Origin: CBDFMG01 sp965221205 [NCBI: bacterium]
GTDB taxonomy: Bacteria > SM23-31
Reading direction: 5' to 3'
Length of the DNA stretch: 64,000 nucleotides
Assembly: GCA_965221205.1 (NCBI GenBank)
Contig: OZ244870.1
Location: 1,364,001-1,428,000, forward strand
The position numbers were made by a program, and so were the translations under genes. The notes beneath the pieces were generated by a model. It saw only the letters and a program-made list of their open reading frames with translations, was not told the DNA's origin and made no database searches. Position 1 is the stretch's first letter; each line of letters begins with the position of its first letter. Below are positions 9,953 to 20,483 of this stretch, piece by piece.

Positions 9953-11395
9953 ATGGTTAGCAGGAATCTCAAGGCGTTTTCCGTTTCTATAATGGTGTGT
10001 ATTTTTAGTGTCACAAGTCTGTCTTTTGCACAAAAAAGCCATAAAGAACTGGTCTTTCCAAAACTGCGAGATGTGTCACTGCCGGAAATATTTGAGCGGA
10101 CTCTCGACAATGGCATGAAGCTTTTTCTCGTCGAGGATCACGATTTTCCGATTATTTCAATGACCGCATTAATCAGGACAGGATCACTCTACGAGCCTGC
10201 CGCCCAAACAGGGCTTGCCTCTCTGACCGGACAGGTAATGCGAATGGGAGGAACAGTGTCGATATCGGGCGATGAACTCGATGAATTTCTCGAAAACAGA
10301 GGAGCCTCGGTCGAAGTTTCGATCGGCTTGAACTCTGCTACTGCTTCGTTGTTCAGTTTGAAGGAGAATCTGCAGGAGGTTCTCGAAACGTATGCGGATG
10401 TGCTCATGAAACCTGCACTTCCCGAAGACAAATTAGAACTGGCAAAGATTCAGACAATGACCGCAATCAATAGAAGAAACGACAATATCAGTGCTATTGC
10501 GCAGCGGGAGTTCAAAAAAATTATTTATGGTGCTGACAGTCCTTTTGCCCGCACAACAGAATATTATACAATCGGTGTAATCTCCCGTGATGATTTACAA
10601 GAGTTTCATCAAAAATATTTTCATCCGAACAACACTATTGTAGGAATTATCGGAGACTTTGAAACGGAAGAAATAGTCGAATATCTGAACAATGTATTTG
10701 GCTCATGGGAAAGAGGAAATATCAATTTTCCCGATAAACCAGCTGTTGAATATGAATTCAGATTCGGTGTATATCTCATTGATAAAAAGGATGCTGTCCA
10801 GACGAACATTATTCTCGGACATATTGGTATTACCCGTGATAATCCGGACTATTTTGCCGTCACCGTGATGAATACAATTCTCGGTGGTGGATTCACGAGC
10901 AGACTTTTTTCGCGGGTCAGAACCCAGGAAGGATTAGCTTATTCGATTGGAGGAAGCCTTGGTTCTAACTACGACTATCCGGGAATGTTTAGTGCTGCTT
11001 GTCAGACGAAGACAGAAACAACAGTGAAGGCCGGCAAGATTATTCTTGAAGAAATTGAACGCCTCACAAACGAACCAGTAACGAAAGAAGAATTGAATCT
11101 GGCAAAGGAAGGATTTCTCAACAGATTTGTCTTTAATTTCGACTCTAAGTCCGAGGTACTCAATAGGCTTTTAACCTACAAATATTTTGATTATCCGGAT
11201 GATTTTATTATTCAAATAAAGAACAATGTCGAAAAGGTAACTATCTGGGATGTGCAGCGAGTTGCGCAAAAATATCTGCATCCCGATATAGTGCAGATTC
11301 TGTTTGTCGGGAATGCTGAATCATTCGATGAGCCGGTATCGGAATTTGGAAAAGTAACCCCGGTCGATATAACTATTCCCGAACCGCAGCAGTAA
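9953..11395 (+). CDS. M16-family peptidase-like protein, non-catalytic subunit
   Basis: A 480-residue exported M16 homologue. ATG 9953 is chosen because AAAGG lies five bases upstream; GTG 9947 is less likely. The signal peptide ends near SLSFAQ. Where the zinc motif HxxEH should be, the sequence reads GLASLTGQVMRMGG, so metal binding is lost. The distal half keeps GGGFTSRLFSRVRTQEGLAYS, the region that carries the R/Y pair contributed by the inactive subunit to its catalytic partner in heterodimeric M16B enzymes. It is therefore probably the structural partner of the peptidase at 8019-9512. Confidence 0.87.
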   Translation: MVSRNLKAFSVSIMVCIFSVTSLSFAQKSHKELVFPKLRDVSLPEIFERTLDNGMKLFLVEDHDFPIISMTALIRTGSLYEPAAQTGLASLTGQVMRMGGTVSISGDELDEFLENRGASVEVSIGLNSATASLFSLKENLQEVLETYADVLMKPALPEDKLELAKIQTMTAINRRNDNISAIAQREFKKIIYGADSPFARTTEYYTIGVISRDDLQEFHQKYFHPNNTIVGIIGDFETEEIVEYLNNVFGSWERGNINFPDKPAVEYEFRFGVYLIDKKDAVQTNIILGHIGITRDNPDYFAVTVMNTILGGGFTSRLFSRVRTQEGLAYSIGGSLGSNYDYPGMFSAACQTKTETTVKAGKIILEEIERLTNEPVTKEELNLAKEGFLNRFVFNFDSKSEVLNRLLTYKYFDYPDDFIIQIKNNVEKVTIWDVQRVAQKYLHPDIVQILFVGNAESFDEPVSEFGKVTPVDITIPEPQQ

Positions 11396-11450
11396 ATGTG
11401 CTTGGTAAAGAGATATTTTCAATGAAATTTTTTTAATATTATTAGATCTC

Positions 11451-12482
11451 ATGAATGTATCATGTGTGATATGTGGACTCGGTTATGTCGGGAAAGCGCT
11501 TGCGCAACTTCTGGAGGAACGTAGTGCACTGCTCGAAAAGCAGTATGGAATCTCACTTGCCTGTCCTGCAATCATTGCAAGCACTGGAGCAGCGGTTTCT
11601 ACTGAGGGCTTGCCATTGAGCAAAATCGCCAAATATGTTCAAAACGGTAATCGGATTGATTCACACCCCAATTTCGGTCAGGCCGGCTATACATTGCATG
11701 ATGCGGTTTCGTCGTTCGAGCCGGGAATAGTATTCGAAGTTACCCCGACAAATATCAAAACCGGGGAACCGGGATTATCTCATTTTCAGCAAAGCATTCA
11801 ACAGAAGTGGCACATAGCATCTGCTAACAAAGGGCCTCTTATCCTCGGCATGCAAGAACTTAAAAGTGCAGCACATGATGCCGGAGTTCAGATAAAGGTC
11901 AGCGGTGCAACAGCGGCCGCGTTGCCAACAACCGATGTTGGGGTCACATGTCTTGCCGGAAGTACAATCTCCCGAATTGAAGGGATTGTGACCGGAACAG
12001 CTAATCTCCTCCTGACTCAAATGGCTGAGACAGGGCAGTCATATCATGAAGTACTCAAAAAAGCACGGGAAATGGGAATATCGGAACCGGACCCGCGTCT
12101 CGATGTTGAAGGCTGGGACACTGCCTGTAAAATAATCATTCTTGCAAACGAACTTATGGATAGTACGGTTTCGCTGAGTGAAATGGAAATTGAAGGAATA
12201 ACCGGATTGGATCCTAAATTGGTACAAGAGACAAAGCAAAATGGCCAGTCAATCAAACTGCTCGGTGTCGTAGAAAAAAAAGGGGATTCTGTCCGGGCAT
12301 TTGTAAAACCGACAACTGTAGACAATACCCATCCTCTTTACACTGTCAACGGAACGGAAAAAGGGATTACCTTTACCACAGATACTATGGGGGAAATAAC
12401 CGTAACAGGAGGTAGGGCAGGGCCTGTCGGGACGTCAACGGCGCTCTTAAAAGATTTAATCAATATTTACCGGAAGAATTGA
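11451..12482 (+). CDS. hom: Homoserine dehydrogenase
   Basis: NAD(P)-dependent reduction of aspartate semialdehyde to homoserine, the branch point to threonine and methionine. The 343-residue protein opens with a Rossmann motif (CGLGYVGKALAQLL) and carries the homoserine dehydrogenase signature around GTANLLLTQMAETG, AREMGISEPDPRLDVEGWDTACK. It is the short form without a C-terminal ACT domain, so feedback control by threonine through that domain is not expected. It lies about 10 kb from threonine synthase on the same strand. The decayed methylase gene starts 16 bp after its stop. Confidence 0.93.
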   Translation: MNVSCVICGLGYVGKALAQLLEERSALLEKQYGISLACPAIIASTGAAVSTEGLPLSKIAKYVQNGNRIDSHPNFGQAGYTLHDAVSSFEPGIVFEVTPTNIKTGEPGLSHFQQSIQQKWHIASANKGPLILGMQELKSAAHDAGVQIKVSGATAAALPTTDVGVTCLAGSTISRIEGIVTGTANLLLTQMAETGQSYHEVLKKAREMGISEPDPRLDVEGWDTACKIIILANELMDSTVSLSEMEIEGITGLDPKLVQETKQNGQSIKLLGVVEKKGDSVRAFVKPTTVDNTHPLYTVNGTEKGITFTTDTMGEITVTGGRAGPVGTSTALLKDLINIYRKN

Positions 12483-12497
12483 ATTTCACCATACGCC

Positions 12498-14378
12498 ATG
12501 GATTCTATACCGGTCAATCATACGAATACATCTCTTCTCGAAACTTCTCTCACTCTATTACAGAAAATCTGTACAGCATTGGCTGAATCCGATAAGGATA
12601 AATCACTTTCTGCTGATAAACTCTTCAATAAGGGTACTGACATACTGCTTACTTACTTGTTCGGTCAATGTCGGAACACAATTAATCAGTTTGAAAAGCA
12701 ATTTTTGTGTACACAAGATGGTTCAGTTAATGCAGTAGACAAAGCGATTCTCACCGATATGCTGGAATCAACATGCTACGATAGCTTTAAACATTGATAA
12801 TATTCCCGATTTATATGGGAAACTAATCAGGTATTCCGTGCAGTGTAGTAAAAGGGTTATTGTTCTGAAAATCGGACAAATAGGGCGGAAAGAAGGAAAT
12901 TTACTACACACCTGCTGAAATAACATCATTTATTGTTCATGAAATGATCGCACCGCTGGTTGACAATCGCAGAGTTCATGAATTAAAGCGAATCCGTGTC
13001 TGTGATCCGGCAATGGGCACAGGAGCATTTTTACGACAGGCTGCATGGGAGCTCACAAATGCGTTTGTAGAACAATCCGATAAAAAAAGCGGACAATTGT
13101 GGGATACATGGTATCGGTTTGTAGTCAAAAACTGTATCTACGGAATCGACAAAGATGAAACAGCTGTGAAAGTAACCCGTGTATACTTTGCTCACTCTGC
13201 AGGATTAGCACCAGATGAATTAAAACATTTTATTGCCGGGGATAGTCTACTTAGCGAACTGCCGGACAATTGGAAATTTGATGCTGTATTTGGCAACCCT
13301 CCATGGGTGAGTTTCGGATTACGTGGAGTTAAACGAATTCCTCTTCGACTGAGCAGACAATACAGAAAACGTTTTCCCGAAACGGTCGAATACAAGTTAT
13401 CAATATATTCCCTTTTTATTGAACAAGCGTTGAAGATGACAGTAGAAGGAGGGTATCACGGATTTATTGTGCCCGACAGTTGGCTTATGGGGCGTTATTT
13501 TTCTAAACTCCGGTCATTTCTTATTGCAAATACAACGTTTCAGCACCTTTTTTTCGTTAAGAATGATTTCTGGACGGGCCCTCATGTCGGGAGATGTACT
13601 GTTTATGTAGTTAAAAAAGAAAAACCGGCTGGAAAAAGCGGATCTATTCTGGCAGACATTATTAATAATCCTGAAGATCTGCAATCTGGAAACAATCGGA
13701 AGATTCAACTTTCATTAACCAGAATTGGTTGCAGATCGCGCCACCGAATCGTTGTCTATCCCGATGAAAAAAGCCGAAAAATCGCTGAGTGGATGGAGGA
13801 TTGCGGCGATGTACTCGGCAATCATATTCGATTTTATAGCGGTCTTATTGGGAAAAATGGTAAGCAGAGTATAGTTATTACCAATGGTTTTGAGAATCAT
13901 AGCATGGAGAATTACGAGAAGCTTATAGAATCGGGAAAAAATCTGAGTCCAAATAGTGTTACATTTACCGGATGTCATATATTACACCAGCCGGAAATAT
14001 ATAAGAGTTGTTATGACGTCGAAAAGTATGAAAATCAAAAACTGTTTGTTAATCAGAATAGCATATCCGGTTCACGAACATACCGATCTGCGATTCTATG
14101 CAGCGCCGCTGAACAGCAGAATTCTCAATTTCTACTACAAGATTATGTCAATGGAACATGGCAGAGCACTTCCCCAAACTGATATTGATTTTCTTCTGCA
14201 GCTTCCGCACGGGAAGAATGTTAAATACAGGGGAATAATTTAGAACCTGATTGAGCAAAATAGTCATCAAAACGTAGTTTGCCATTCCGACGGGTCGATT
14301 AAGTATTCGTTGACTATACCAGAAGAAATTCAACAGGAGATGGATGTCAATTTTATAAAATGGTATACCATCCCCTGA
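12498..14378 (+). pseudogene. Type II/IIG-like adenine DNA methyltransferase, frameshifted
   Basis: Pieces in three frames rebuild one N6-adenine methylase with a specificity-like C-terminus. Seen in order: an N-terminal region (12498-12797), YYTPAEITSFIVHEM (about 12900), AdoMet motif I DPAMGTGAFLRQAAW (about 13003), catalytic motif NPPW (about 13294), then ILNFYYKIMSMEHGRALPQT and FLLQLPHGKN, typical of the end of Eco57I-like type IIG enzymes. Breaks: a missing base near 12790, another between 12840 and 12905, another near 14045, and an in-frame TAG at 14241-14243 after which the frame stays open to TGA 14376-14378. No nuclease motif is recognised in the N-terminal piece. Probably a dead restriction-modification gene. 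Confidence 0.75.
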
Positions 14379-14416
14379 TTATTTACAAATAAAATTCTGA
14401 CAGATATTGCATAATC

Positions 14417-16822
14417 CTATTTATCGGATTTTTTTGCTTTCAGCCCGCTCAAGAGTGATTTCGGCTGTTTGTGGAGAGCAATTCCCAATACATCGTCAAG
14501 CTCTTTCACAAAATGAAAGGTCATTTTCCGTTTGATTTGTGCGGGGATTTCTATAAGATCATTCCTGTTTTTTTCCGGTAAAATAACCTGCATAATTCCC
14601 GCTCGGTTTGCCGCGAGAACTTTTTCCTTGATACCCCCAACGGGCAATACTAAACCGCGGAGGGTAATCTCACCGGTGAGTGCAATGTCGTTCCTCACTT
14701 TGGTACCCGTAATCAACGACACAAGAGCGGTAAGAATCGATATTCCGGCAGACGGTCCATCCTTAGGAATAGCCCCGGACGGAACATGGATATGGATATC
14801 GGTCTTGTCGAATGGGAAACCTGTTAATTTCCACTGGTGTGCTTGCGATTTAACATAACTGAGTGCAGCTTGTGCAGACTCTTTCATGACGTCTCCAAGC
14901 TTACCAGTGAGTGTTAAAATACCTTTACCCTGCATCTGAGTTGCCTCGATAAAAAGAATATCACCACCGGCAGGTGTCCATGCAAGACCTGTTGCAACAC
15001 CCGTTTTCATTGTTCGTTCAGCTACATCGTAGAAGAACCGATCGGGGCCGAGATATTGTTTAAGATTTCTCTTTGTGATCACTGCTTTTTTGATCGATTT
15101 ATCTACAATTTGCTTTGCGACCCCTCTGCACACCGATGCAATTTCTCTTTCGAGGTTTCTAACACCTGCTTCACGAGTGTATGCGCTGACAATCTGACCA
15201 ACAGCAGATGATTTTAGCTCTATCTGTTTTTCGGTTAGGCCGTGTTCTCGCATCTGTTTCGGAACAAGGAACTGCATTGCGATTTGTTCTTTTTGCTCAG
15301 CCGTATAGCCCGGAAGATCAAGAACTTCCATTCTGTCCTTCAAAGCAGGTGGAATTGGGTCGGACAAATTTGCAGTCATTATAAACATTACACGTGATAA
15401 ATCACACGGGACATTCAAGTAATGGTCAATAAATGAATCGTTCTGCTCCGGGTCGAGCACTTCGAGAAGGGCACTTGCTGGATCACCTCTGAAATCCTGG
15501 CCGACTTTATCAATTTCATCGAGCATAAATATAGGATTGATGGCACTTGCTTTTTTGAGTCCCTGAATAATCTTTCCGGGTAGCGCCCCGATATACGTCC
15601 TCCGGTGTCCGCGAATTTCTGCTTCGTCGTGAATTCCACCGAGCGATATTCTGACAAATTTCCGGCCGAGCGCACGTGCTATCGATTTTCCGAGCGATGT
15701 TTTTCCAACACCCGGAGGTCCGATAAAGCAGAAAATCGGCCCCTTTTTACTTTTTCGCAGTTTTTGGACTGCGAGATATTCTATGATACGTTTTTTTATC
15801 TTATCGAGACCATGATGGTCTTCATTGAGAATTTTTTCGGCGTTACTGATATTTAACCTGTCTTTTGTATATGTTCCCCAAGGAATATCAGTGAGCCAGT
15901 CAAGATAGGTACGGGAAACAGTATATTCCGAAGATGAAGCAGGCATTTTTGACAGTCTGCTGATCTCTTTTAGAGCAACTTCTTTAACCTCCTCCGTCAT
16001 TTTCGACGAATCAATTTTATCCGTCAATTCCTGAACTTCAACCGTGCGTTCATCACTTTCCCCGAGTTCTTTTTGAATTGCTTTCATTTGTTCATGGAGA
16101 AAATATTCTCTCTGGCTCTTATTGATTTCACCCATAATCTTCGATTGGATCTTATTTCCAAGCTCAAGAACATTTATTTCCTTAACGAGAAGCCGTGTAA
16201 CTTTTTCAAGCCTGTGTTCAAGGTTGATCGTTTCGAGGATATCCTGCTTTTCCTGAGTAGAAATATTCAGACTCGATGAAATGATGTCGGCAACTCTCCC
16301 CGGTTCTTCGGTATTCGCTATGATCAAACCCTGTTCAGGAGAGAGATATGGAGCAAGATCGACTGCCTTCTGAAACATACCTCTCAAATTTGAGATCATT
16401 GCGAGAACCGTATCGTTATCGGTTGAATTCTGCTCTTCAATCGTTTTAATAGATCCGGCAAAATAGGGATCGACTGATACAATCCTGTTAATTTTCATTC
16501 GGTAAAGACCCTGAACAACGATATGCTGCGTCTGGTCGGGGAACTTTAAGACCTTCAGAATGAGTGCAGTAGTCCCAAATTTAAAAATTTCATTTTTCTG
16601 CGGTTCTTCAACCGTTCCATCAATTTGTGTTACAAGTCCGATAATTTTATCGTTATCGAGGGCATGTTCAACAAGCTTAAGCGATTTTTCACGCCCGACA
16701 GAGAGTGGTATAACCTGTCTCGGATAGACAACCGTACTCCGCAGCGGCATAATCGCTACCTTCTTAGGAAGTTCAGCTGGATCGATATCGACCGTTTGTA
16801 TAGGTTTGTCAAAAAATTCCAT
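14417..16822 (-). CDS. lon: ATP-dependent protease La (Lon)
   Basis: An 801-residue full-length LonA. Order: N-terminal substrate-binding domain starting VAIMPLRSTVVYPRQVIPL, a coiled-coil region (QREYFLHEQMKAIQKELGE), AAA+ module with Walker A GPPGVGKTS near residue 370 and Walker B IFMLDEIDK, then the protease domain. The catalytic dyad is Ser691 in PKDGPSAGIS and Lys732 in VGGIKEKVLAANRAG. It degrades damaged and regulatory proteins in the cytoplasm. It stands alone, facing the broken methylase on the left and divergent from the second helical-repeat pseudogene on the right. The gene is fully intact over 2.4 kb, a useful control for the frameshifted neighbours. Confidence 0.97.
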   Translation of the reverse strand: MEFFDKPIQTVDIDPAELPKKVAIMPLRSTVVYPRQVIPLSVGREKSLKLVEHALDNDKIIGLVTQIDGTVEEPQKNEIFKFGTTALILKVLKFPDQTQHIVVQGLYRMKINRIVSVDPYFAGSIKTIEEQNSTDNDTVLAMISNLRGMFQKAVDLAPYLSPEQGLIIANTEEPGRVADIISSSLNISTQEKQDILETINLEHRLEKVTRLLVKEINVLELGNKIQSKIMGEINKSQREYFLHEQMKAIQKELGESDERTVEVQELTDKIDSSKMTEEVKEVALKEISRLSKMPASSSEYTVSRTYLDWLTDIPWGTYTKDRLNISNAEKILNEDHHGLDKIKKRIIEYLAVQKLRKSKKGPIFCFIGPPGVGKTSLGKSIARALGRKFVRISLGGIHDEAEIRGHRRTYIGALPGKIIQGLKKASAINPIFMLDEIDKVGQDFRGDPASALLEVLDPEQNDSFIDHYLNVPCDLSRVMFIMTANLSDPIPPALKDRMEVLDLPGYTAEQKEQIAMQFLVPKQMREHGLTEKQIELKSSAVGQIVSAYTREAGVRNLEREIASVCRGVAKQIVDKSIKKAVITKRNLKQYLGPDRFFYDVAERTMKTGVATGLAWTPAGGDILFIEATQMQGKGILTLTGKLGDVMKESAQAALSYVKSQAHQWKLTGFPFDKTDIHIHVPSGAIPKDGPSAGISILTALVSLITGTKVRNDIALTGEITLRGLVLPVGGIKEKVLAANRAGIMQVILPEKNRNDLIEIPAQIKRKMTFHFVKELDDVLGIALHKQPKSLLSGLKAKKSDK

Positions 16823-17127
16823 GAGATATATCCAAACTATTTGAGCAAGTCTACTAAGGTTTCAATGGATTACAGTATCGTTCACTAAGAGAAAATGTAC
16901 CAAAATTAACTTGAAAATTCAACAGAAACTTTGAATAAAGAACACTAGTATTTCACAAAACAAGTGCCCGATTTATGTCCGAATTCTGTACAAGTCAATA
17001 ATGCAGAAACAGTTGTGAGTAGAGTTCTCCTATAATGAAAATGTCTTGCGTTCGTTCTATAATTTAAGTATATTACATACTCAATCTTCCATACTTTCCT
17101 TATCACTGTAACGTTAAAATAATTCCT
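16823..17127. other. Divergent intergenic region, no gene seen
   Basis: About 300 AT-rich bases between the lon start and the second helical-repeat gene. It must hold the lon promoter on the minus strand, but I could not pick out a convincing promoter, operator or heat-shock element. No coding potential is supported. Confidence 0.4.
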
Positions 17128-18601
17128 ATGACAAGTAAAAAAGCTGAACCACAAAGTGGTGATCCTGCTGTACAAGATTTTGAACGAGCCATCGGGGCAA
17201 GCAACTTCAAAAAAGCGCTTGAAATTGCTCAAAAAAACAACTTGGATGAAGCAAAAACTCAGCAGGCAGCTGAAGGTGAATATGCGTATCTCATGGAGCG
17301 GGGAGAATATCGAAATGCATTTGCATTCGGTAAAGAAAACAATATAGTTCCTGAAAAAATAGGTGATTCAGCGGCAAAAGTGTTCTAGGATATGCTTGTC
17401 ATGGGGAAGTATGATGAAGCCCGCCGCATCTTTGAAAAATATGATATCGATACATCGCAGTTGATTACCGTTTTCATGGAAGCGTTCCAGAATATGGTGG
17501 TCGAAAGAAAGGTTGATAAGGCGCTCAATTTTATTGAAAGTTTTAATATTCTGCCGGAAGATCTGAAAGATGGTCTGATGGATTTCTACTCAGTAAGGAC
17601 AAATTTGATGATGCAAAGCAGCTTATGAAGCAGTTTAATCTCGATGAGAAAAATATTGAATTACCAGTGAAAAGAGTCTATGACAGATTGATGACCAATA
17701 ACCACTTTATAACCGCTGCCCATACTGCAAAATCGTTCAATATGTCGCAAGAAGCAGTCGTTTTGGCCGGTTCCAAAGCGGTTGAAGAGTGTCTAGATCA
17801 AAACAAAGTTGAAAATGCTGACAACCTGCGAAATAGATATGAAGTACCTGTTGGAAAAGTTGTAAAAGCAGCATTTAGCGCTCTTATAAGGAGTATTGAG
17901 AGAAGTGATATTCCCAATGCGACACTCGTTAAAAAGAGTTTTGAACTTTCACCAAATCAGACCTCTCCTCATATTTTGAAAGTCTTCGTTAGACTCATGG
18001 AAGCAGAAAAATTGGATACGGCGATCGAGATTAATAAAGAATATGATCTTCAACTTAAGGATATTTTCAAGCCGGTATTTATGCTTCTCATAAGTGATAT
18101 GAAAAAAGGCCACTATAAGCGGGCAGCACTTCTGATAAAAGAATTTTCTCTTCCTGAAGACAAAGTGGCTGAAGCTGGTCTGGCGTCCCTGAAGCAGAAA
18201 ATGAGTGTATCAAATTATGAGGCAGCAAAAGTCATTGCTGACACACATTTAAAATCAAAAAAGATGACTATATGCCGATTTTAACGCAGTATATTAACGG
18301 ATTTTGCAATAAATTACAGTACGAAAAAGCCCTGTTTATTGCAAAAGAGTTCAAACTGAAAACACCTGAAGTTCAGAAAGCGGCATTCAAACAATTCGGC
18401 GTAAAACTCAAGGGTGGTTATTACCGTGATGCCGTAAAATTGGTCAAGGAATTCAAACTACCGAAAGAAGCTGTACAAAAAAACGTGCTGCACTTGCTAG
18501 AAATTCTCGAAACTAAGAAAGAAGAGAAAAAAGTGGAGGCGCTCAAATCGGCATTTGGCCTCCATAAAAAAGGGATGATCTCAGAGCTTTTTGGAGTATA
18601 G
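17128..18601 (+). pseudogene. Helical-repeat protein, broken by two frameshifts and one stop (copy B)
   Basis: Paralogue of the gene at 1715-3346 with the same roughly 35-residue helical repeats (for example MGKYDEARRIFEKYDI and GYYRDAVKLVKEFKLPKEAV). One reading is rebuilt by passing TAG at 17386-17388 (AAKVF-stop-DMLVMGKYDEA), adding one T near 17583 (giving LMDFLLSKDKFDDAK), and adding one A in the A6 run at 18258-18263 (giving LKSKKDDYMPILTQY). It ends at TAG 18599-18601 just before a clear terminator. The intact form would be a cytoplasmic alpha-solenoid of about 490 residues with no enzymatic domain that I recognise. Both copies being broken in the same manner is notable. Confidence 0.7.
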
Positions 18602-18652
18602 TGTTTTTTTGCTTGAAAAGCGTACAATAGTTCTAAGTAATCAATAAAAAAT

Positions 18653-18685
18653 AATGTCCCGCAGCATAGCCGGGGCATTTTTTTG
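18653..18685 (+). terminator. Rho-independent terminator after helical-repeat copy B
   Basis: Stem AATGTCCCG / CGGGGCATT (one G-U pair), nine-base loop, followed by a run of seven Ts. It lies about 50 bp after the stop of the repeat-protein pseudogene. Confidence 0.85.
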
Positions 18686-18782
18686 TGTTTTCAATGATAG
18701 ACATAACCATAATGAAGATAATCATGATTGCAGATATTACTATGCACACGTTATGCAGTACTTTTTGATTTTAAGCCTGATG

Positions 18783-19602
18783 TTACCTTCGGTCGTTTGA
18801 AGCTTCTGTGCTGCCCGAGTCCTTTAACACTTTCCTGATAAAATACTCGTCAACCTGTGCCAATGCAGCGTGATAATCGAGTTCATCAAGGACCGAAGGA
18901 GGATTTTTCGAAACAATATAAGGAAACACTTCTGTTGATAGTTCATCCTGCGGAGACATCTCAAGCATTGATTTAATCACATTTCTGAGTTCGTCTGAGT
19001 TCGGTTGTATTACCGGACCAGTCATAGGCAATCATAGATTGAAAAAGCTCGTCGGAGACAGATGGAATATCGTCAAGATTGAGACTGTCCACGGTTTTTC
19101 TCAAATAATAATCAAATAAAAGTGGTATATCGCTTTTTCTCTTACGGATGGGTGCTATTTCAATTTCAAATTGATTGATGAGAGAAAACAGATGGTGGTT
19201 AAATATCGCAGAATCTCTCAATCTCCGATTATCGCTCTCAGCAATAATCCGGACTCCCTGTGGTTTTTTCTGCGGTGAAAATTCATACACCCGTTTTGTA
19301 ACCGTGAGAAGATTAAAGAGCTGTATCTGTCGGGGAGCAGGAAGATGATCTGCTTTTTTTAGAAAGAGTGTTCCCTGCCAGGCACTATTAAAGATATTCT
19401 GAAATTGTTCTTCCGACCCATGTTCATCTTCAAGGCTAAGCTGAGAACAATCCAGATCAATGAACACATCGTGTTTTTTGAGGGTTTTCCGGTGAATCTC
19501 AAAAGCGGTGGTATCTTTTTTGGCGCCTTGTTCACCATATAGATTAACATGGAGCTTAGTTAGGGCTGTTTTGCGGATTCGTCGGCGGACATCACGCGTC
19601 AA
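18783..19602 (-). pseudogene. Sigma-54-activator-like AAA+ protein, frameshifted and degenerate
   Basis: Reading leftward, the sequence follows the AAA+ domain of NtrC-type activators: LYGEQGAKKDTTAFEIH in the Walker A position, GTLFLKKADHLPAPRQIQLFNLL in the Walker B position, IAPIRKRKSDIPLLFDYYL, and YDWSGNTTELR. Both nucleotide motifs are altered (no GxxGxGK, and KKA in place of DE). At 18984-19003 an exact 10-bp tandem duplication shifts the frame inside TTELR/NVIKSM; removing one unit restores TTELRNVIKSMLEM. The tail (LAQVDEYFIRKVLKDSGSTEA) stops before a complete Fis-type helix-turn-helix. No receiver domain or clear start is seen, so it is a remnant or a non-catalytic derivative. Confidence 0.6.
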
Positions 19603-19757
19603 AATGGATGGTTGCCGATTATTTTATGTTCATCGTGTGCCATAAGGGTACTTTTGAACAATAAGGTACGGCTTCATTCGTATATTTCAAGTAAAAATGA
19701 AAATATTATACGAAATTTAAATATTTTTATTTATTAATTGAGGAAAAATTCTCAAGT

Positions 19758-20462
19758 ATGTTGATGACATCAGCGATTTTACAGAAATTGAATCGTGTCC
19801 GCAATGCGGTCATTGAATACACCTATCCCGATGTATGTTTTGTATGTAATAACTATGCGGAAATGGCTACTATTTTAGTATGTGGTAAATGCTGGGATAA
19901 GCTATTGCGCAACAGCAAATATACGGTGACAACCGGAGAAAAACACATTTCAGGTAAAAGATACTTCTCTTTTCTATCCTGGCGGTTTTCATATAACGAC
20001 AAAGTCCGAAGACTCATTCATTATTTTAAATTTGATAATTATCTGTTTCTAGCAGACCGAATCGGTGAAGAAATGGCGGATACTGCAAATCACATTCTTG
20101 GATTACAGCTGGCAAACCTGATCGTTCCGGTACCTCTTCATCCTGCTCGTAAACGTGAACGTGGTTTCGATCAAAGCATGCTGCTTGCAGAGGTTGTTGC
20201 GCGGATTACAGAAATACCTCTTGAAGAAAGTCTGGAAAGAATAAAATATTCTCCTCCACAGGCCTCAATGAAAGAGAGCCGTGAGAAGGAAAGGAATGTC
20301 CGTGGAATTATCAAAGAAAAACAAAATAATTCCCTCAAAGGGAGGAGAGTCATACTTATCGATGATTTATTTACCACAGGTGCCACAGCGAATGAATGTA
20401 GCAAAATACTAAAAAAAGCCGGCGCATCGGAAGTAATGGTTTTAACTGCAGCATATGCATAA
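19758..20462 (+). CDS. comFC: ComF-family phosphoribosyltransferase-like protein
   Basis: A 234-residue protein with the ComFC plan: an N-terminal four-cysteine zinc finger (CFVCNNY then CGKCWDKLL) and a C-terminal PRTase fold with VILIDDLFTTGATANECSKILKKAGA as the PRPP-binding loop. VPVPLHPARKRERGFDQSMLLA is the family's hallmark middle block. ComF proteins take part in natural DNA uptake in some bacteria; a ComEA-like gene at 27986-28423 is consistent with that. A GAGG lies 13 bases before ATG 19758. A short GC-paired hairpin follows the stop at 20465-20483. Confidence 0.88.
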   Translation: MLMTSAILQKLNRVRNAVIEYTYPDVCFVCNNYAEMATILVCGKCWDKLLRNSKYTVTTGEKHISGKRYFSFLSWRFSYNDKVRRLIHYFKFDNYLFLADRIGEEMADTANHILGLQLANLIVPVPLHPARKRERGFDQSMLLAEVVARITEIPLEESLERIKYSPPQASMKESREKERNVRGIIKEKQNNSLKGRRVILIDDLFTTGATANECSKILKKAGASEVMVLTAAYA

Positions 20463-20464
20463 TT

Positions 20465-20483
20465 GGATTGAAAATAGCAATCC
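20465..20483 (+). terminator. Weak terminator-like hairpin after comFC
   Basis: Perfect 6-bp arms GGATTG / CAATCC with a seven-base loop immediately after the comFC stop, followed by a T-rich but interrupted tract. Termination strength is doubtful. Confidence 0.45.

Noticed and set aside
2871-17388. Stop-codon reassignment (TAA/TAG to Gln) as an explanation for in-frame stops at 2871, 14241 and 17386
   Set aside because: Intact genes here end properly at all three stop codons (lon at TAG, thrC at TGA, rpsU at TAA), and the genes with internal stops also have frameshifts, so decay is simpler.
1930-18270. Programmed ribosomal frameshifting at the A-rich sites of the helical-repeat genes
   Set aside because: The sites lack a heptameric slippery pattern with a downstream structure, several different runs are involved, and in-frame stops also occur, so a programmed event is unlikely.
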